DNA of 58,839 nt from Mesopusillimonas faecipullorum (GCF_020539505.1 NZ_JACDXW010000009.1:1-58839), one strand, 5' to 3'. Counted from the stretch's first letter, positions 17,592 to 26,881 are shown. Program-made: numbers and translations. Notes: generated from the sequence alone by a model not told the origin.

Positions 17592-17625
17592 CCGGGCGCG
17601 CCCTTGCCATCAAAAGGGCCGCCCG
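17592..17625 (+). terminator. Possible weak terminator after the binding protein gene
   Basis: An imperfect GC-rich hairpin (arms around CGGGCGCGCCCTT and AAGGGCCGCCCG) follows the stop codon. A few bases later the sequence becomes T-rich (ATTATTTTG). This suits partial termination between an abundant binding protein and the esterase gene, but the T run is not directly adjacent. Confidence 0.4.
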
Positions 17626-17724
17626 CGGCACGATTATTTTGAAATAACAAGAGTATGGCGCCCAAGCGCCAGGCGCTCGTTCGTCCATCGAACGGTCCAT
17701 CCCCCAGTGCAGGAGACATCAACC

Positions 17725-19470
17725 ATGAACAAACGCTATACGATAACGGGCGCTGTGGCCCTATCCGCCCTGATCGCTGGTTGCGGCGGCAGCAGTGGCA
17801 GCGACAGCCCCGAACCCACGCCTACACCACCCGCCCCAGCTCCTCAGCTTAGTTGTGCCGAAATCACGACCGAGGCTCTGGACCTGGAAGGCTTGGTCAT
17901 CACCAAAGCCTCTCAAAACGGCGCCGAAGAAAGCTCACCGGCTCATTGTTTGGTAGAAGGTAATTTACATGCGCGCAAAAGCGAGGTCGATAACCAGCAA
18001 TATGCCATTGGCTTCGAAGTCCGTCTGCCAGAAGACTGGAACGGCCGCTTCTTCTTCCAAGGCGGCGGCGGCACCGATGGCGCTATCAATCCAGCCATGG
18101 GCAGCTTGCCGGGTGAAGGCAACACGACCACGGCCCTGGCACTGGGCTACGCAGTCGCCAGTACAGACGGTGGCCACAAAAGCGTAGACGACGGCACACC
18201 CGCCGGCGGCTCCCTTTTTGGTCTAGATCCTCAAGCCCGTGTTGACTACGGCTACAACGCCGTGGGAGAAGTCACACAAGTTGCCCAAAACCTGATCGAA
18301 CGACATTACGATTCAGCCGCTCATCATTCTTACTTTGTCGGTTGCTCGAACGGCGGGCGCCAAGGCATGGTTGCAGCTTCTCGATTTGCCCACTTGTACG
18401 ACGGCATCATTGCCGGCAACCCAGGCTTCAACCTGCCACAGGCGGGGATCCAGCACGCTTGGGATAATCAACAGTTTGCCAAAGTGGCCCCCATAGACGC
18501 CGACAGCGGTCTTCCCATCATTCAAGACGCGTTCACGATGCAAGACATGGGCCTTGTGGCAAACGCAGCCTTGCAACAATGTGACGCGCTGGACGGCCTG
18601 GCAGACGGTCTGATCTCCAATCTGGCAGCGTGCGACGCCACCTTCGACCCAGATCAGCATCTGCCCCGTTGCGAAGGAGCAAAAGACGCATCATGCCTCA
18701 GCGCCGAGCAAATAGATGCACTGAAAGGTGTCTTTGGCGGCCCCAAAAACAGCCAAGGCGAACAGCTGTACGCCAGCTGGCCCTGGGATGCAGGCGTAGG
18801 CGAAATGGGATGGAGGCTGTGGAAACTGGCTATGCCCTTCCCCAACCCCACACCCACTATTCCTAACTCCATCATCGCCACCATGGGCGGCTCATCATTG
18901 CCCTATGTATTCATGACGCCCCCCAGCCCCGTTTCCGGGGCCGGACACGGCTTGATCGATTATCTGTTGAGCTACAACTTCGATAGCGACGCGCCGGGCA
19001 TCTATCGCACCAACAATGTCTATACCGAGTCAGCCATGTCGTTCATGACGCCGCCTAACCCTAGCGATCTGTCGGCTTTCCGCGACAGGGGCAGCAAGAT
19101 GATCGTTTACCACGGCAATAGCGACCCCGTGTTCTCGGTACACGACACCATCAATTGGTACGAAAACCTGGGTGCCGCCGATGCCAAGGCAGCCGACTAC
19201 GCCCGTCTGTTCACTATCCCGGGGCAAAACCACTGCAGTGGCGGCCCCTCGACCAGCCAGTTCGACATGCTGACGGCATTGGTGGATTGGGTAGAGGAAG
19301 GCAAGGCGCCTGATCAGATCATCGCCCAAGCCTCGGCTGGCAGCTCTTTGGGTGACAACGTGCAAAGCCGTCCCTTGTGCCCCCACCCCCAGTACGCCCA
19401 GTACGACGGCAAGGGTGATCCCAAGGTCGCATCCAGCTTTGCTTGCGTAGCGCCCAACACAGCAGGCTAA
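17725..19470 (+). CDS. Tannase/feruloyl esterase family lipoprotein
   Basis: Family members hydrolyse aromatic esters: feruloyl or galloyl esters, chlorogenate, and in one branch MHET. From ATG 17725 (AGGAG about 9 bases upstream) the product has 581 residues. A lipoprotein signal (ALIAGC, lipidated Cys20) is followed by a Ser/Pro/Thr linker of about 25 residues. The family CS-D-HC pattern is complete: Cys207-Ser208 in GCSNGGRQG, Asp467 in NSDPVF, His503-Cys504 in GQNHCSGG. A lipid anchor plus flexible linker points to the outer membrane, possibly surface-facing. Its position after fcs and before a porin suggests it frees hydroxycinnamates for uptake. The exact ester is unknown. Confidence 0.9.
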   Translation: MNKRYTITGAVALSALIAGCGGSSGSDSPEPTPTPPAPAPQLSCAEITTEALDLEGLVITKASQNGAEESSPAHCLVEGNLHARKSEVDNQQYAIGFEVRLPEDWNGRFFFQGGGGTDGAINPAMGSLPGEGNTTTALALGYAVASTDGGHKSVDDGTPAGGSLFGLDPQARVDYGYNAVGEVTQVAQNLIERHYDSAAHHSYFVGCSNGGRQGMVAASRFAHLYDGIIAGNPGFNLPQAGIQHAWDNQQFAKVAPIDADSGLPIIQDAFTMQDMGLVANAALQQCDALDGLADGLISNLAACDATFDPDQHLPRCEGAKDASCLSAEQIDALKGVFGGPKNSQGEQLYASWPWDAGVGEMGWRLWKLAMPFPNPTPTIPNSIIATMGGSSLPYVFMTPPSPVSGAGHGLIDYLLSYNFDSDAPGIYRTNNVYTESAMSFMTPPNPSDLSAFRDRGSKMIVYHGNSDPVFSVHDTINWYENLGAADAKAADYARLFTIPGQNHCSGGPSTSQFDMLTALVDWVEEGKAPDQIIAQASAGSSLGDNVQSRPLCPHPQYAQYDGKGDPKVASSFACVAPNTAG

Positions 19471-19902
19471 GGAAAAAACTTCGTTTGCCGGGGCGGAAAC
19501 CCCGCTTCGGCAGCGCAGCACGACGTCATATGAGCAACACTCAGCCCCCCAATGCGTTGCCACCAGACAACACATTTGCGCAACCCCTAGGGCAGACGTG
19601 TTTCTTTATTACAACAATCACCCTATTTTTCATATGTTTTTCATCTAAAACGGGTTAACCCTTATCGTCGCTCAGAATCTTAAATGTTTAAACTTCCTTT
19701 CAATCAGATCAAGAGGTTACAGCAGCATCAGGTCTACAACCAACTGCTTTTCGGTTGTTCCAACCCAACTGCTAGGTAAGCCCCCCTCTTTTCCAGGCGT
19801 AAGCCGACGGATATAGTGGCGGTGGAATGCTTCACAAAACGAAGCAAGTAAAAACAAAACGATACATAACGTTTTTCTTTCATCAACGTTGGAGAAAACC
19901 CA
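19471..19902. other. Intergenic region before the porin
   Basis: No gene is seen in these 432 bases. A short GC hairpin just after the esterase stop (GGGG/CCCC arms at about 19490-19505) may end that transcript but lacks a T run. The rest is AT-rich and presumably holds the porin promoter and a leader. A ribosome binding site (GGAG at about 19891) precedes the porin ATG. Confidence 0.5.
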
Positions 19903-21042
19903 ATGAAGTTAAAAGCACTCACGATCGGGCTCGCCCTGTCCTTCCCCCTGATGGCCAGCGCGCAAAGCTCGACCAGCGTTACGCTGTACGGTACCGTTGA
20001 CACGATGCTCGAATACGTCAACAAGATCCCTGACGGTGCCGGTGGCACAAACAGCTCCTTCCATTTCACCAACTTGACTAGTTCCTGGCCCTCCCACTGG
20101 GGTCTGCGCGGTTCCGAAGACCTGGGTAACGGCCTCAGCGCAATCTTCACGCTCGAGTCCGGCTTCAACCCCGGCACCGGCATGTCCGGTCAAGGTAACC
20201 GTCTGTTCGGTCGCCAAGCTTTCGTCGGCCTGAAGGGCGATTGGGGCCAACTGGCTTTCGGTCGTCAATACAACATGCTGATGTGGAGCATGATCCACTC
20301 CGACATTTTGGGCCCTAACGCCTACGGTCTGGGCGCGATCGACAGCTACATCCCCAACACCCGTATGGACAACGCCATCACCTACCGTGGCAACTTTGAC
20401 GGCTTCCGCTTCGGTGCCGCCTGGGCCCGTGGCCGTGACAACTCCAACGCTGGCGGCCCCGCTGCCACGGGTTGCGGTGTTGACTACAACTCCAACTCCG
20501 CTTGCGGCGCTTACTCGTTCTTGCTGGGCTACGATGCCGCCAACTGGGGTGTCGCAGCAGCCTATGACGTCATCACCGGTAACGACGTTGCTGGCGTTCC
20601 CACCAACTGGAACCGCCTGACCAAAGACCAAGACGACCGTCGCTGGACTGTTAACGGTTACGTCAAGTTCGACGCCTTGAAAGTCGGCCTGATCTACTTG
20701 AACCGCAAAAACGAAGCCGTTGGCGGCATCGGCGCCGGTCTGGGCGATCGTAGCGACCTCTGGACCCTGAACGCAGCTTACCAGTTCACCCCCGCCTTCT
20801 CGCTGGACGGTTCGGTTAACTACATCAAGTACAACAACGCTGCCAAGAAGTCCAATGCTTGGTACACGGTTGCTCGTGCCAAGTACTCGCTCTCCAAGCG
20901 CACTTCGGTTTACCTGCAAGCCGCTTACATGGCCAACAAGGGTAACTCCAACCTGTCCGCCGCTGGCGGCACGGCTGGTCTGAACCCTGCAGCTGGTGTC
21001 AACCAGACCGCTGTTGGTTTTGGCCTGCGTCACAACTTCTAA
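19903..21042 (+). CDS. Outer-membrane porin (Gram-negative Porin_4 family)
   Basis: The 379-residue protein has a 20-residue signal peptide (LMASA/QSS), a first strand SVTLYGTVDTMLEYV, the family motif WGLRGSEDLGNGLSAIFTLESGF, and RQAFVGLKGDWGQLAFGRQ. It ends in a terminal Phe (LRHNF), the assembly signal for beta-barrel insertion. It is a trimeric general or aromatic-acid porin type common in Burkholderiales. Codon use is highly biased, so it is probably abundantly made. It has a ribosome binding site GGAG and is followed by a strong terminator. Its place after the esterase suggests uptake of released aromatics, but it could be a general porin. Confidence 0.93.
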   Translation: MKLKALTIGLALSFPLMASAQSSTSVTLYGTVDTMLEYVNKIPDGAGGTNSSFHFTNLTSSWPSHWGLRGSEDLGNGLSAIFTLESGFNPGTGMSGQGNRLFGRQAFVGLKGDWGQLAFGRQYNMLMWSMIHSDILGPNAYGLGAIDSYIPNTRMDNAITYRGNFDGFRFGAAWARGRDNSNAGGPAATGCGVDYNSNSACGAYSFLLGYDAANWGVAAAYDVITGNDVAGVPTNWNRLTKDQDDRRWTVNGYVKFDALKVGLIYLNRKNEAVGGIGAGLGDRSDLWTLNAAYQFTPAFSLDGSVNYIKYNNAAKKSNAWYTVARAKYSLSKRTSVYLQAAYMANKGNSNLSAAGGTAGLNPAAGVNQTAVGFGLRHNF

Positions 21043-21069
21043 GCACATCGCTTAGCATTTGATGACCCT

Positions 21070-21105
21070 TCCGGCCAAGTCTTGATTCTGTCAGGCTTGG
21101 CCGGA
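21070..21105 (+). repeat. Long-stem inverted repeat in the porin 3' UTR
   Basis: TCCGGCCAAG (21070-21079) pairs perfectly with CTTGGCCGGA (21096-21105) around a 16-base loop. It has no T run. It may protect the 3' end of the porin message or act as an attenuating hairpin ahead of the true terminator at 21192. Confidence 0.6.
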
Positions 21106-21191
21106 TTCGCAGTATCAAGTTTTAGCAGTTGTGCAGTAAAGGCGGGCAACGCGCCCCCTAACCAGTTTTACGTTCCGTAGATTTGATTTCG

Positions 21192-21221
21192 AGCCTGCTT
21201 GTTTTCAAGCAGGCTTTTTTT
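21192..21221 (+). terminator. Strong Rho-independent terminator after the porin
   Basis: AGCCTGCTTG (21192-21201) and CAAGCAGGCT (21206-21215) form a perfect 10-bp stem with a TTTT loop, followed by seven T. It lies about 150 bases downstream of the porin stop. Confidence 0.93.
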
Positions 21222-21454
21222 CTGAGTAAGCGCAGTACCCCAGTGGAATAACGTTTAATCTGGGACGCAAAACGACGAAATCGGCGAAGACATATTTTTA
21301 CTAAATAACCCAGCCTAGCTTCCGTCAACTATCGTCATAGCCTTCATACATGATAAATAATGGGCACCCCAACAACGTTGATACTTAAACTCATGCTACG
21401 CTTTTGGCTTGCCACCCCGTATCGGGGCGACCCGCTTTACCGTCTCGCCTGACA
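21222..21454. other. Intergenic region before the EAL-HDOD gene
   Basis: This is the rest of a 412-base gap (21043-21454) that also contains the porin hairpins above. I see no gene. An in-frame TTG at 21404 could extend the next gene by 17 codons, but the sequence there looks non-coding and there is no good ribosome binding site. Confidence 0.4.
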
Positions 21455-22723
21455 ATGAACTTCAGCCCGCCACTTTCTCCCAAGACCAGTTCAGTCACGA
21501 GCTCGACAGGGGTGTCTCTTAACCCCCCAGCAAATTACTGTATAGCTTTGCAGCCCATATGCGACGCCAATATGCGCCATGTGGCAGACGAGCTCTTGTA
21601 CCGTAACCACCCCGACGCCACCGCCGCACTGATTGAAGATGATCGCGTAGCCACTGCACGGGTCTGCAATATTGCCTTCTACGAAACCGGCATCAGCAAG
21701 TTGGTGGGCCGTCGCAAAGTATTCGTTAACACGCCACAAGAGTGGCTGCTCAAGCCCGAGCTTTTACCACCACACCCCGAGCAGGTGGTAATCGAGGTGT
21801 TGGAAACCGTCAGTGGCAGCCCTAAAGTCATCGCCGCCTTACATAAGATACGCTCGCTGGGTTACGAGGTCGCCCTGGACGACTTTGTGCTGACCCCCGA
21901 AACCTTGCCGCTGCTGGACGTCGCCAACATTATTAAGGTTGACGTACGTCAACCCATGAACTGGCGCCATATCTACTTGTATCAGGCTCGGGGCCTGCGG
22001 CTTTTAGCCGAAAAAGTAGAAACCCTGGAATCGTTTTCTCGATTGAAAAGTCAGGGCTTCGAGTTGTTTCAAGGCTATTTTTACGCTCGTCCGGAAACAC
22101 ATAGAGAAACCTCGCGCCATCGTTCCAGCAATCATGCCGCCCTGCTACGTCTGCTGGCCGAGTTACAGCGCGAAGACACTGACTACAGAAAGCTTGAGGT
22201 TCTGATTTCGCAAGACCCTCAGTTGACTTTCATGTTGCTCAAGTACACCAATTCCGCCTTGCTGAATCGGCGTGGAGGCATACTGACCATACAGCAGGCT
22301 TTAAATGCTTTAGGCTTGAATCGGGCGCGCACGATCACCCTAACCATCATGATGGCCAATAATGGCCCAGCCAGTCGCCTGCTATTGGCGCAAGCTCTCA
22401 CGCGTGCCGCCATGTGTGAGCATCTTGCCGAAGAGCCTCAGGGTACCGCTTTTACTGCCGGTTTACTTTCCATGATGGGCTTGTTAATCAATGATTCGCT
22501 GTCCGAGCTGCTCGAACAAATCCCCATGGAGCCCGCTGTGCGTGAAGCCATTCTATTCCGCCGTCATGCCCTGGGCGAACTCTTGGAAGATATCGACGCC
22601 TTCGAGAACGCACGCACCCAAAACTGGACAGCCGCAAAGACCGAAACCTTTAATCGTGTGTGGATCAAGAGCCAGCAATGGACCACTGAAATTCTGCATG
22701 CCGTAACGCCAGCGGAGCCCTGA
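21455..22723 (+). CDS. EAL-HDOD signalling protein (YuxH type)
   Basis: The 422-residue protein combines an N-terminal EAL-like domain with a C-terminal HDOD domain, the architecture of YuxH/CdgJ proteins that influence motility and c-di-GMP signalling. The EAL signature is degenerate: ELLYR in place of EALLR, with VIEVLETVSG and ALDDFVL following. Metal-binding and catalytic residues are therefore only partly kept, and a sensor or protein-binding role is more likely than phosphodiesterase activity. The HDOD part (from about residue 230) shows LISQDPQLTFMLLKYTNSA. Start ATG 21455 is preferred over TTG 21404. Confidence 0.85.
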   Translation: MNFSPPLSPKTSSVTSSTGVSLNPPANYCIALQPICDANMRHVADELLYRNHPDATAALIEDDRVATARVCNIAFYETGISKLVGRRKVFVNTPQEWLLKPELLPPHPEQVVIEVLETVSGSPKVIAALHKIRSLGYEVALDDFVLTPETLPLLDVANIIKVDVRQPMNWRHIYLYQARGLRLLAEKVETLESFSRLKSQGFELFQGYFYARPETHRETSRHRSSNHAALLRLLAELQREDTDYRKLEVLISQDPQLTFMLLKYTNSALLNRRGGILTIQQALNALGLNRARTITLTIMMANNGPASRLLLAQALTRAAMCEHLAEEPQGTAFTAGLLSMMGLLINDSLSELLEQIPMEPAVREAILFRRHALGELLEDIDAFENARTQNWTAAKTETFNRVWIKSQQWTTEILHAVTPAEP

Positions 22724-22829
22724 TCATCAGGCTTTCTGCCGTGTCTTCGGGATTTCTGTTACCTTTATGCGCGGCCCTTGATCGGGGCTGTGCTGGTGAC
22801 GACTCCTATCTCAACACACAAAAAAAGAC

Positions 22830-24641
22830 ATGGACTGGAAACAAGCTCTTCAGGAAAGCGGCATTTGGTTGGCTCAGGCTTATGCCATCACACTGGTGGC
22901 TTCGGCCTTGGCTGTCTGGTTTCTGGCGCGACGCACCGTATGGGGCAGACAGTTCTGGGCGTTAAGCAGTGACTACTTCTCGCCGCGACGCAGCTGGCGC
23001 CCTTTGCTGGGCATTGCACTCATCCTGTTGCTGACCCTGGCTGCGGTCAGGCTACAGATTCTTTTCTCCAACTGGTACAACGCCCTTTATTCGTCTTTAC
23101 AGGCTTTGGACAGCCAAGCTTTTTGGCTTGCCATGTGGCTGTTCGCGGTGTTGGCTACGGTGCATGTGCTTCGCTCGCTGTTCGACGTTTATATCCAGCA
23201 GGCCTTCATTCTGCATTGGCGGGAATGGCTGAACGAGAAGCTGTTGCAGAGTTGGCTGCATAAGCAAGTGTATTACCGTTCACAGTATCTTGAACACCCG
23301 GTCGACAACCCCGATCAACGCATCCAGCAAGACATCACCTCGTTTGCTGAAACATCCATGAGCTTATTCATGGGTACAGTAAATGCCTTGGTTTCTACCG
23401 TGGCCTTCACCTTGATACTGTGGTCGCTCTCGGGGCCGCTCGACATACTAGGCATCACGGTGCCACGGGCCATGGTGTTCGTCGTGTTTCTGTACGTATT
23501 GGTGGCAACGGTGCTGGCCGTATTGATCGGGCGCCCATTAATAAGCCTTAATTTTCAAAACGAACGTTACACCGCAGACTACCGTTATGCCTTGGTACGC
23601 GTCCGAGAATACGGTGAAAGTATTGCCTTTTACGCCGGCGAAAAAATCGAGCACTTGCTGCTGAACACACGCTTTGCTCTGGTTATCCGTAATGCCTGGC
23701 ACATCGTTTTCCGTACCCTTAAGCTCATGGGTTTTAACTTTGCGGTCAGCCAGACAGCCGTGGTGTTTCCCATGCTGCTGCAGGCCTCGCGGTTTTTCTC
23801 CCAGCAGATTACGCTGGGCGACCTCATGCAAACCATGCAAGCCTTTGATCGCCTGCAAGATAACTTGTCTTTCTTCCGCAACGCCTACGATGCCTTTGCC
23901 TCGTACCGTGCCACACTGACCCGCTTGCATGGCTTCACTTTAGCCGCGCAAGACGCCGAGAACCTGCCCCGCCCCCAGATCCTGCAAGAAAACCGCTTGG
24001 CGTTGCAAGATTTAACGGTACGTCACCCAGATGGGCAAAACCTGGCCAGCCAGCTCAATTTGAGCCTGGCGCCGGCCGAGTCGCTGCTGATACGCGGCCC
24101 ATCAGGCTCGGGAAAAACAACCTTGCTACGCGCCATTGCCGGCCTATGGCCATACAGCGAAGGCACCATCATCCGCCCCGAACACGTGCTGTTTTTATCT
24201 CAGAAACCGTATTTGCCCTTGGGCAGCTTGCGCTCGGCACTACACTACCCGTCATTGCCTGCGCTGAGCGACTCTTCCAATAGCAACGATGACGCAGCCG
24301 CCGCCGTATTGCGCGATGTGCATTTAGCACATTTGATCCCAAGACTGGACGAGGCCGCCGATTGGTCCCGCATTCTGTCATTGGGTGAGCAACAGCGTTT
24401 GGCCTTTGGGAGACTGCTTCTGGCTCAGCCACAAGCCGCATTTTTAGACGAAGCCAGCTCCGCTCTAGACGAAGGCCTGCAAGATGCCATGTATACACTG
24501 GTGCGGCAACGGCTACCCCAGGCTTGGCTGATCAGCGTCGGGCACCGTAATACGCTGCTGTCTCATCATGGCCAACAACTGCTGCTTGATGGTCGGGGTG
24601 GCTGGCAGTTGGAAGACATTTCACTTAGCCTCAAAGATTAA
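22830..24641 (+). CDS. ABC transporter, fused permease-ATPase (SbmA/YddA-like)
   Basis: The 603-residue half-transporter has an N-terminal membrane domain of the ABC_membrane_2/SbmA-BacA type (FSNWYNALYSSLQALDSQAFW, DNPDQRIQQDITSF). The C-terminal ATPase has Walker A GPSGSGKTT near 424-432, signature LSLGEQQRLAFGR, Walker B AAFLDEASSALDE near 536-548, and switch His (SVGHR). Relatives are YddA, the peroxisomal ABCD proteins and the vitamin B12/peptide importers of mycobacteria. Direction and substrate (peptide, fatty acyl, cobalamin) are open. It is followed 13 bases later by the SirB2 gene, with patatin and TRIC genes beyond. Confidence 0.88.
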   Translation: MDWKQALQESGIWLAQAYAITLVASALAVWFLARRTVWGRQFWALSSDYFSPRRSWRPLLGIALILLLTLAAVRLQILFSNWYNALYSSLQALDSQAFWLAMWLFAVLATVHVLRSLFDVYIQQAFILHWREWLNEKLLQSWLHKQVYYRSQYLEHPVDNPDQRIQQDITSFAETSMSLFMGTVNALVSTVAFTLILWSLSGPLDILGITVPRAMVFVVFLYVLVATVLAVLIGRPLISLNFQNERYTADYRYALVRVREYGESIAFYAGEKIEHLLLNTRFALVIRNAWHIVFRTLKLMGFNFAVSQTAVVFPMLLQASRFFSQQITLGDLMQTMQAFDRLQDNLSFFRNAYDAFASYRATLTRLHGFTLAAQDAENLPRPQILQENRLALQDLTVRHPDGQNLASQLNLSLAPAESLLIRGPSGSGKTTLLRAIAGLWPYSEGTIIRPEHVLFLSQKPYLPLGSLRSALHYPSLPALSDSSNSNDDAAAAVLRDVHLAHLIPRLDEAADWSRILSLGEQQRLAFGRLLLAQPQAAFLDEASSALDEGLQDAMYTLVRQRLPQAWLISVGHRNTLLSHHGQQLLLDGRGGWQLEDISLSLKD

Positions 24642-24654
24642 AGGAGCATGCTTC

Positions 24655-25029
24655 ATGTCTTATATGCTTTTAAAGCACCTACACACCACCACAGCCGCAC
24701 TGAGCCTGCTGCTGTTCGTCATACGCGCCTGTTGGTCGGTGGCGGGTTCGCCTAAATTGCAGACCCGCTTCATGCGTATCGTCCCGCATATCATCGACAC
24801 TATTTTGCTGCTGTGCGGCCTGATAATGGCAGCCAGCATAGGTTTTAATCACGGATGGCTGCATGCCAAGATTGCGGGTGTCATTTTGTACATTCTCGTT
24901 GGCGCCTATGCCATCAAGCGTGGTCCCACACCTGCCAAACGGGCCGCTGCCGCAGTGTTAGCCGTCCTTATCTTCGCTTACGTCGTAGGCGTCGCCATCA
25001 CCAAGCAATCTCTTTCCTGGTTTGCCTGA
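24655..25029 (+). CDS. SirB2-family membrane protein
   Basis: The 124-residue protein has four predicted membrane helices and starts MSYMLLKHLHTTTAALSLLL, characteristic of the SirB2 family (named from Salmonella invasion gene regulation; biochemical function unknown). The HLH near the start and HAKIAG in helix three are conserved, histidine-bearing spots. An AAGGAG ribosome binding site lies 8 bases upstream of ATG 24655, overlapping the end of the ABC gene region, so translation is coupled. The stop lies 8 bases before the patatin start. Confidence 0.85.
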   Translation: MSYMLLKHLHTTTAALSLLLFVIRACWSVAGSPKLQTRFMRIVPHIIDTILLLCGLIMAASIGFNHGWLHAKIAGVILYILVGAYAIKRGPTPAKRAAAAVLAVLIFAYVVGVAITKQSLSWFA

Positions 25030-25037
25030 TTTCTGCC

Positions 25038-26204
25038 ATGAATGTCGAACCCACGGCCCAGCTTACCCTCCCCCCCTACGAAAGCGTAGCGCTGCTTTTG
25101 CAGGGCGGCGGGGCATTGGGCGCCTATCAGGCGGGCGTGTATCAAGGCTTGAGCGAAGCGGGAATTACGCCCAACTGGCTAGCCGGCATCTCTATCGGCG
25201 CCTTGAATATCGCCTTGATCGCGGGCAACCCGCCAGAACGCCGGCTGGAACGATTGACAGAATTCTGGGAAACCATCTGCCAACCGGACGTCGGCCTGCG
25301 CTTCAACCCTTTCATTGAGCACAGTCTTTTTCAACTGAACGACTTGATGCGAGGTGCGCTAGGTATGTTTGGCGCTACCACCGCTCTACTTAATGGTCAG
25401 AAGGGTTTTTTTCGTCCGCGCTTTCCGCCCCCATCGCGCAATGGCAAAGGGGCTATACAAAGTGCCAGCTATTACGATGTCTCGCCCCTTAAAGAAACCC
25501 TGGAGCGCCTGTGTGACTTTGACCTTATCAATGACGGCCCACAGCATGTAGCGGTCGGTGCCGTCAACGTTCAGTCTGGTAACTTCGTTTACTTCGATAA
25601 CCGTGTTCAGCGCCTAAGGGCCGAGCACTTCATGGCTTCCGGCGCACTGCCACCGGCGTTTCCTGCCATCGAGATCGACGGCGAACATTACTGGGACGGC
25701 GGCATCGTCTCGAACACGCCGCTTTCCTACGTACTGGCGTCACGCCCTTTGCGCGATACGCTGGCCTTCCAGGTAGACCTTTGGGCCGCGCGGGGTCACG
25801 TACCCACTAATATGGATGAAGTTGCCGAGCGCATGAAAGAAATCATGTACTCAAGCCGCACCCGACTGGTTACCGACCAACTGCATAAGGCTCAACAACT
25901 ACGTCGCGTACTGAACCACATGCGGCACGACCTCGAAGCCGACAAACGCGAGGATGCTTATTACATGCAACTGGCCGACGAGATGGGAACCAGCGCGCGC
26001 TACAACATCGTCCATCTCATCTATCAGCATGCGCAGCATGAGTCCCACTACCGGGATTTTGACTTCAGCCTGAGTAGCATGAGGGCGCATTGGGATAGCG
26101 GGTTGGCAGATATTCGCAATACACTGTCTGACCCCACGCGGCTGGATATGCCCGCCAACGAAGCAGGGTTTGTTACCCACGACGTGCACAGGCCTGAGGA
26201 ATAA
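25038..26204 (+). CDS. Patatin-like phospholipase (DUF3734 type)
   Basis: The 388-residue protein has the patatin Ser-Asp dyad. The oxyanion loop is GGGALGAYQAG, Ser52 lies in GISIG, and Asp220 in YWDGGI. The C-terminal part (from about residue 270) corresponds to DUF3734, seen in bacterial patatins of Burkholderiales. Patatins hydrolyse acyl esters of lipids; bacterial ones may act on phospholipids or polyhydroxyalkanoate granules. No signal peptide is seen, so it is cytoplasmic or membrane-associated. The start at 25038 matches the family N-terminus (YESVALLLQGGGA). It is the third gene of a compact four-gene run. Confidence 0.92.
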   Translation: MNVEPTAQLTLPPYESVALLLQGGGALGAYQAGVYQGLSEAGITPNWLAGISIGALNIALIAGNPPERRLERLTEFWETICQPDVGLRFNPFIEHSLFQLNDLMRGALGMFGATTALLNGQKGFFRPRFPPPSRNGKGAIQSASYYDVSPLKETLERLCDFDLINDGPQHVAVGAVNVQSGNFVYFDNRVQRLRAEHFMASGALPPAFPAIEIDGEHYWDGGIVSNTPLSYVLASRPLRDTLAFQVDLWAARGHVPTNMDEVAERMKEIMYSSRTRLVTDQLHKAQQLRRVLNHMRHDLEADKREDAYYMQLADEMGTSARYNIVHLIYQHAQHESHYRDFDFSLSSMRAHWDSGLADIRNTLSDPTRLDMPANEAGFVTHDVHRPEE

Positions 26205-26208
26205 GCCC

Positions 26209-26847
26209 ATGGCAGCTTACGATGCTGACACCCTACTGCATGTTGCCTACCTGGTCGCCATTGTGGCCGAGGCCATGACAGCCGCGTTGGCGGCAGGCCG
26301 AAGGCAAATGGACTGGGTCGGCGTTTGCTTGCTGGGCTGCGTAACCGCTCTGGGTGGCGGGTCGGTACGCGATGTACTGCTGGATCACCACCCCTTAAGC
26401 TGGGTGGCCAACCCGCATTACCTTCTGATCACCGGCGGGGCGGCCTTGGGCACCATAGCAATCGCACGTTATATGCACCATTTGCGCAAGCTGTTTCTGG
26501 TGCTGGACGCGGTAGGCCTGGTGGCATTTACCGTGATAGGTTGCAACATCGCCCTGGGCTTGGACCTGCCGTTTGTCGTCGTCATTGCCTCCGGCATGAT
26601 TACTGGCTGCGTGGGCGGCGTATTACGAGACATGCTGTGTGCAGACGTGCCCTTGCTATTTCGCGCCGAGTTGTATGCCATGGTTTCCATCTTTACCGGC
26701 ATTTTGTACATGGTGGCCCAAGACTTGGGCCTGAACCACGATCTAGCCGTCATACTGGCCTTAAGTTGCGGCTTGAGCCTGCGCCTGTTGGCCATACATT
26801 ATGGCTGGAGCATGCCCAAGTTTATCTACACGCGCGATATTCATTGA
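26209..26847 (+). CDS. TRIC-type cation channel/UPF0126 family protein
   Basis: The 212-residue membrane protein has seven predicted helices arranged as two similar three-helix halves plus one. The half-signatures are GGGSVRDVLL and CVGGVLRDMLC. This is the bacterial TRIC/UPF0126 (YadS, YicG) family, trimeric monovalent cation channels; some members are reported to import glycine. The start lies 4 bases after the patatin stop. It is the last of the ABC-SirB2-patatin-TRIC run, ending just before a convergent monooxygenase gene. Confidence 0.9.
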   Translation: MAAYDADTLLHVAYLVAIVAEAMTAALAAGRRQMDWVGVCLLGCVTALGGGSVRDVLLDHHPLSWVANPHYLLITGGAALGTIAIARYMHHLRKLFLVLDAVGLVAFTVIGCNIALGLDLPFVVVIASGMITGCVGGVLRDMLCADVPLLFRAELYAMVSIFTGILYMVAQDLGLNHDLAVILALSCGLSLRLLAIHYGWSMPKFIYTRDIH

Positions 26848-26881
26848 ACAGCGGTACAGATGGCTTTGTATGCGCCCCCCT

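Noticed and set aside
19909-21048. A 379-codon open frame antisense to the porin
   Set aside because: It mirrors the porin codon by codon, is Val/Gly/Thr-rich without any domain pattern, and arises from the strong codon bias of the porin.
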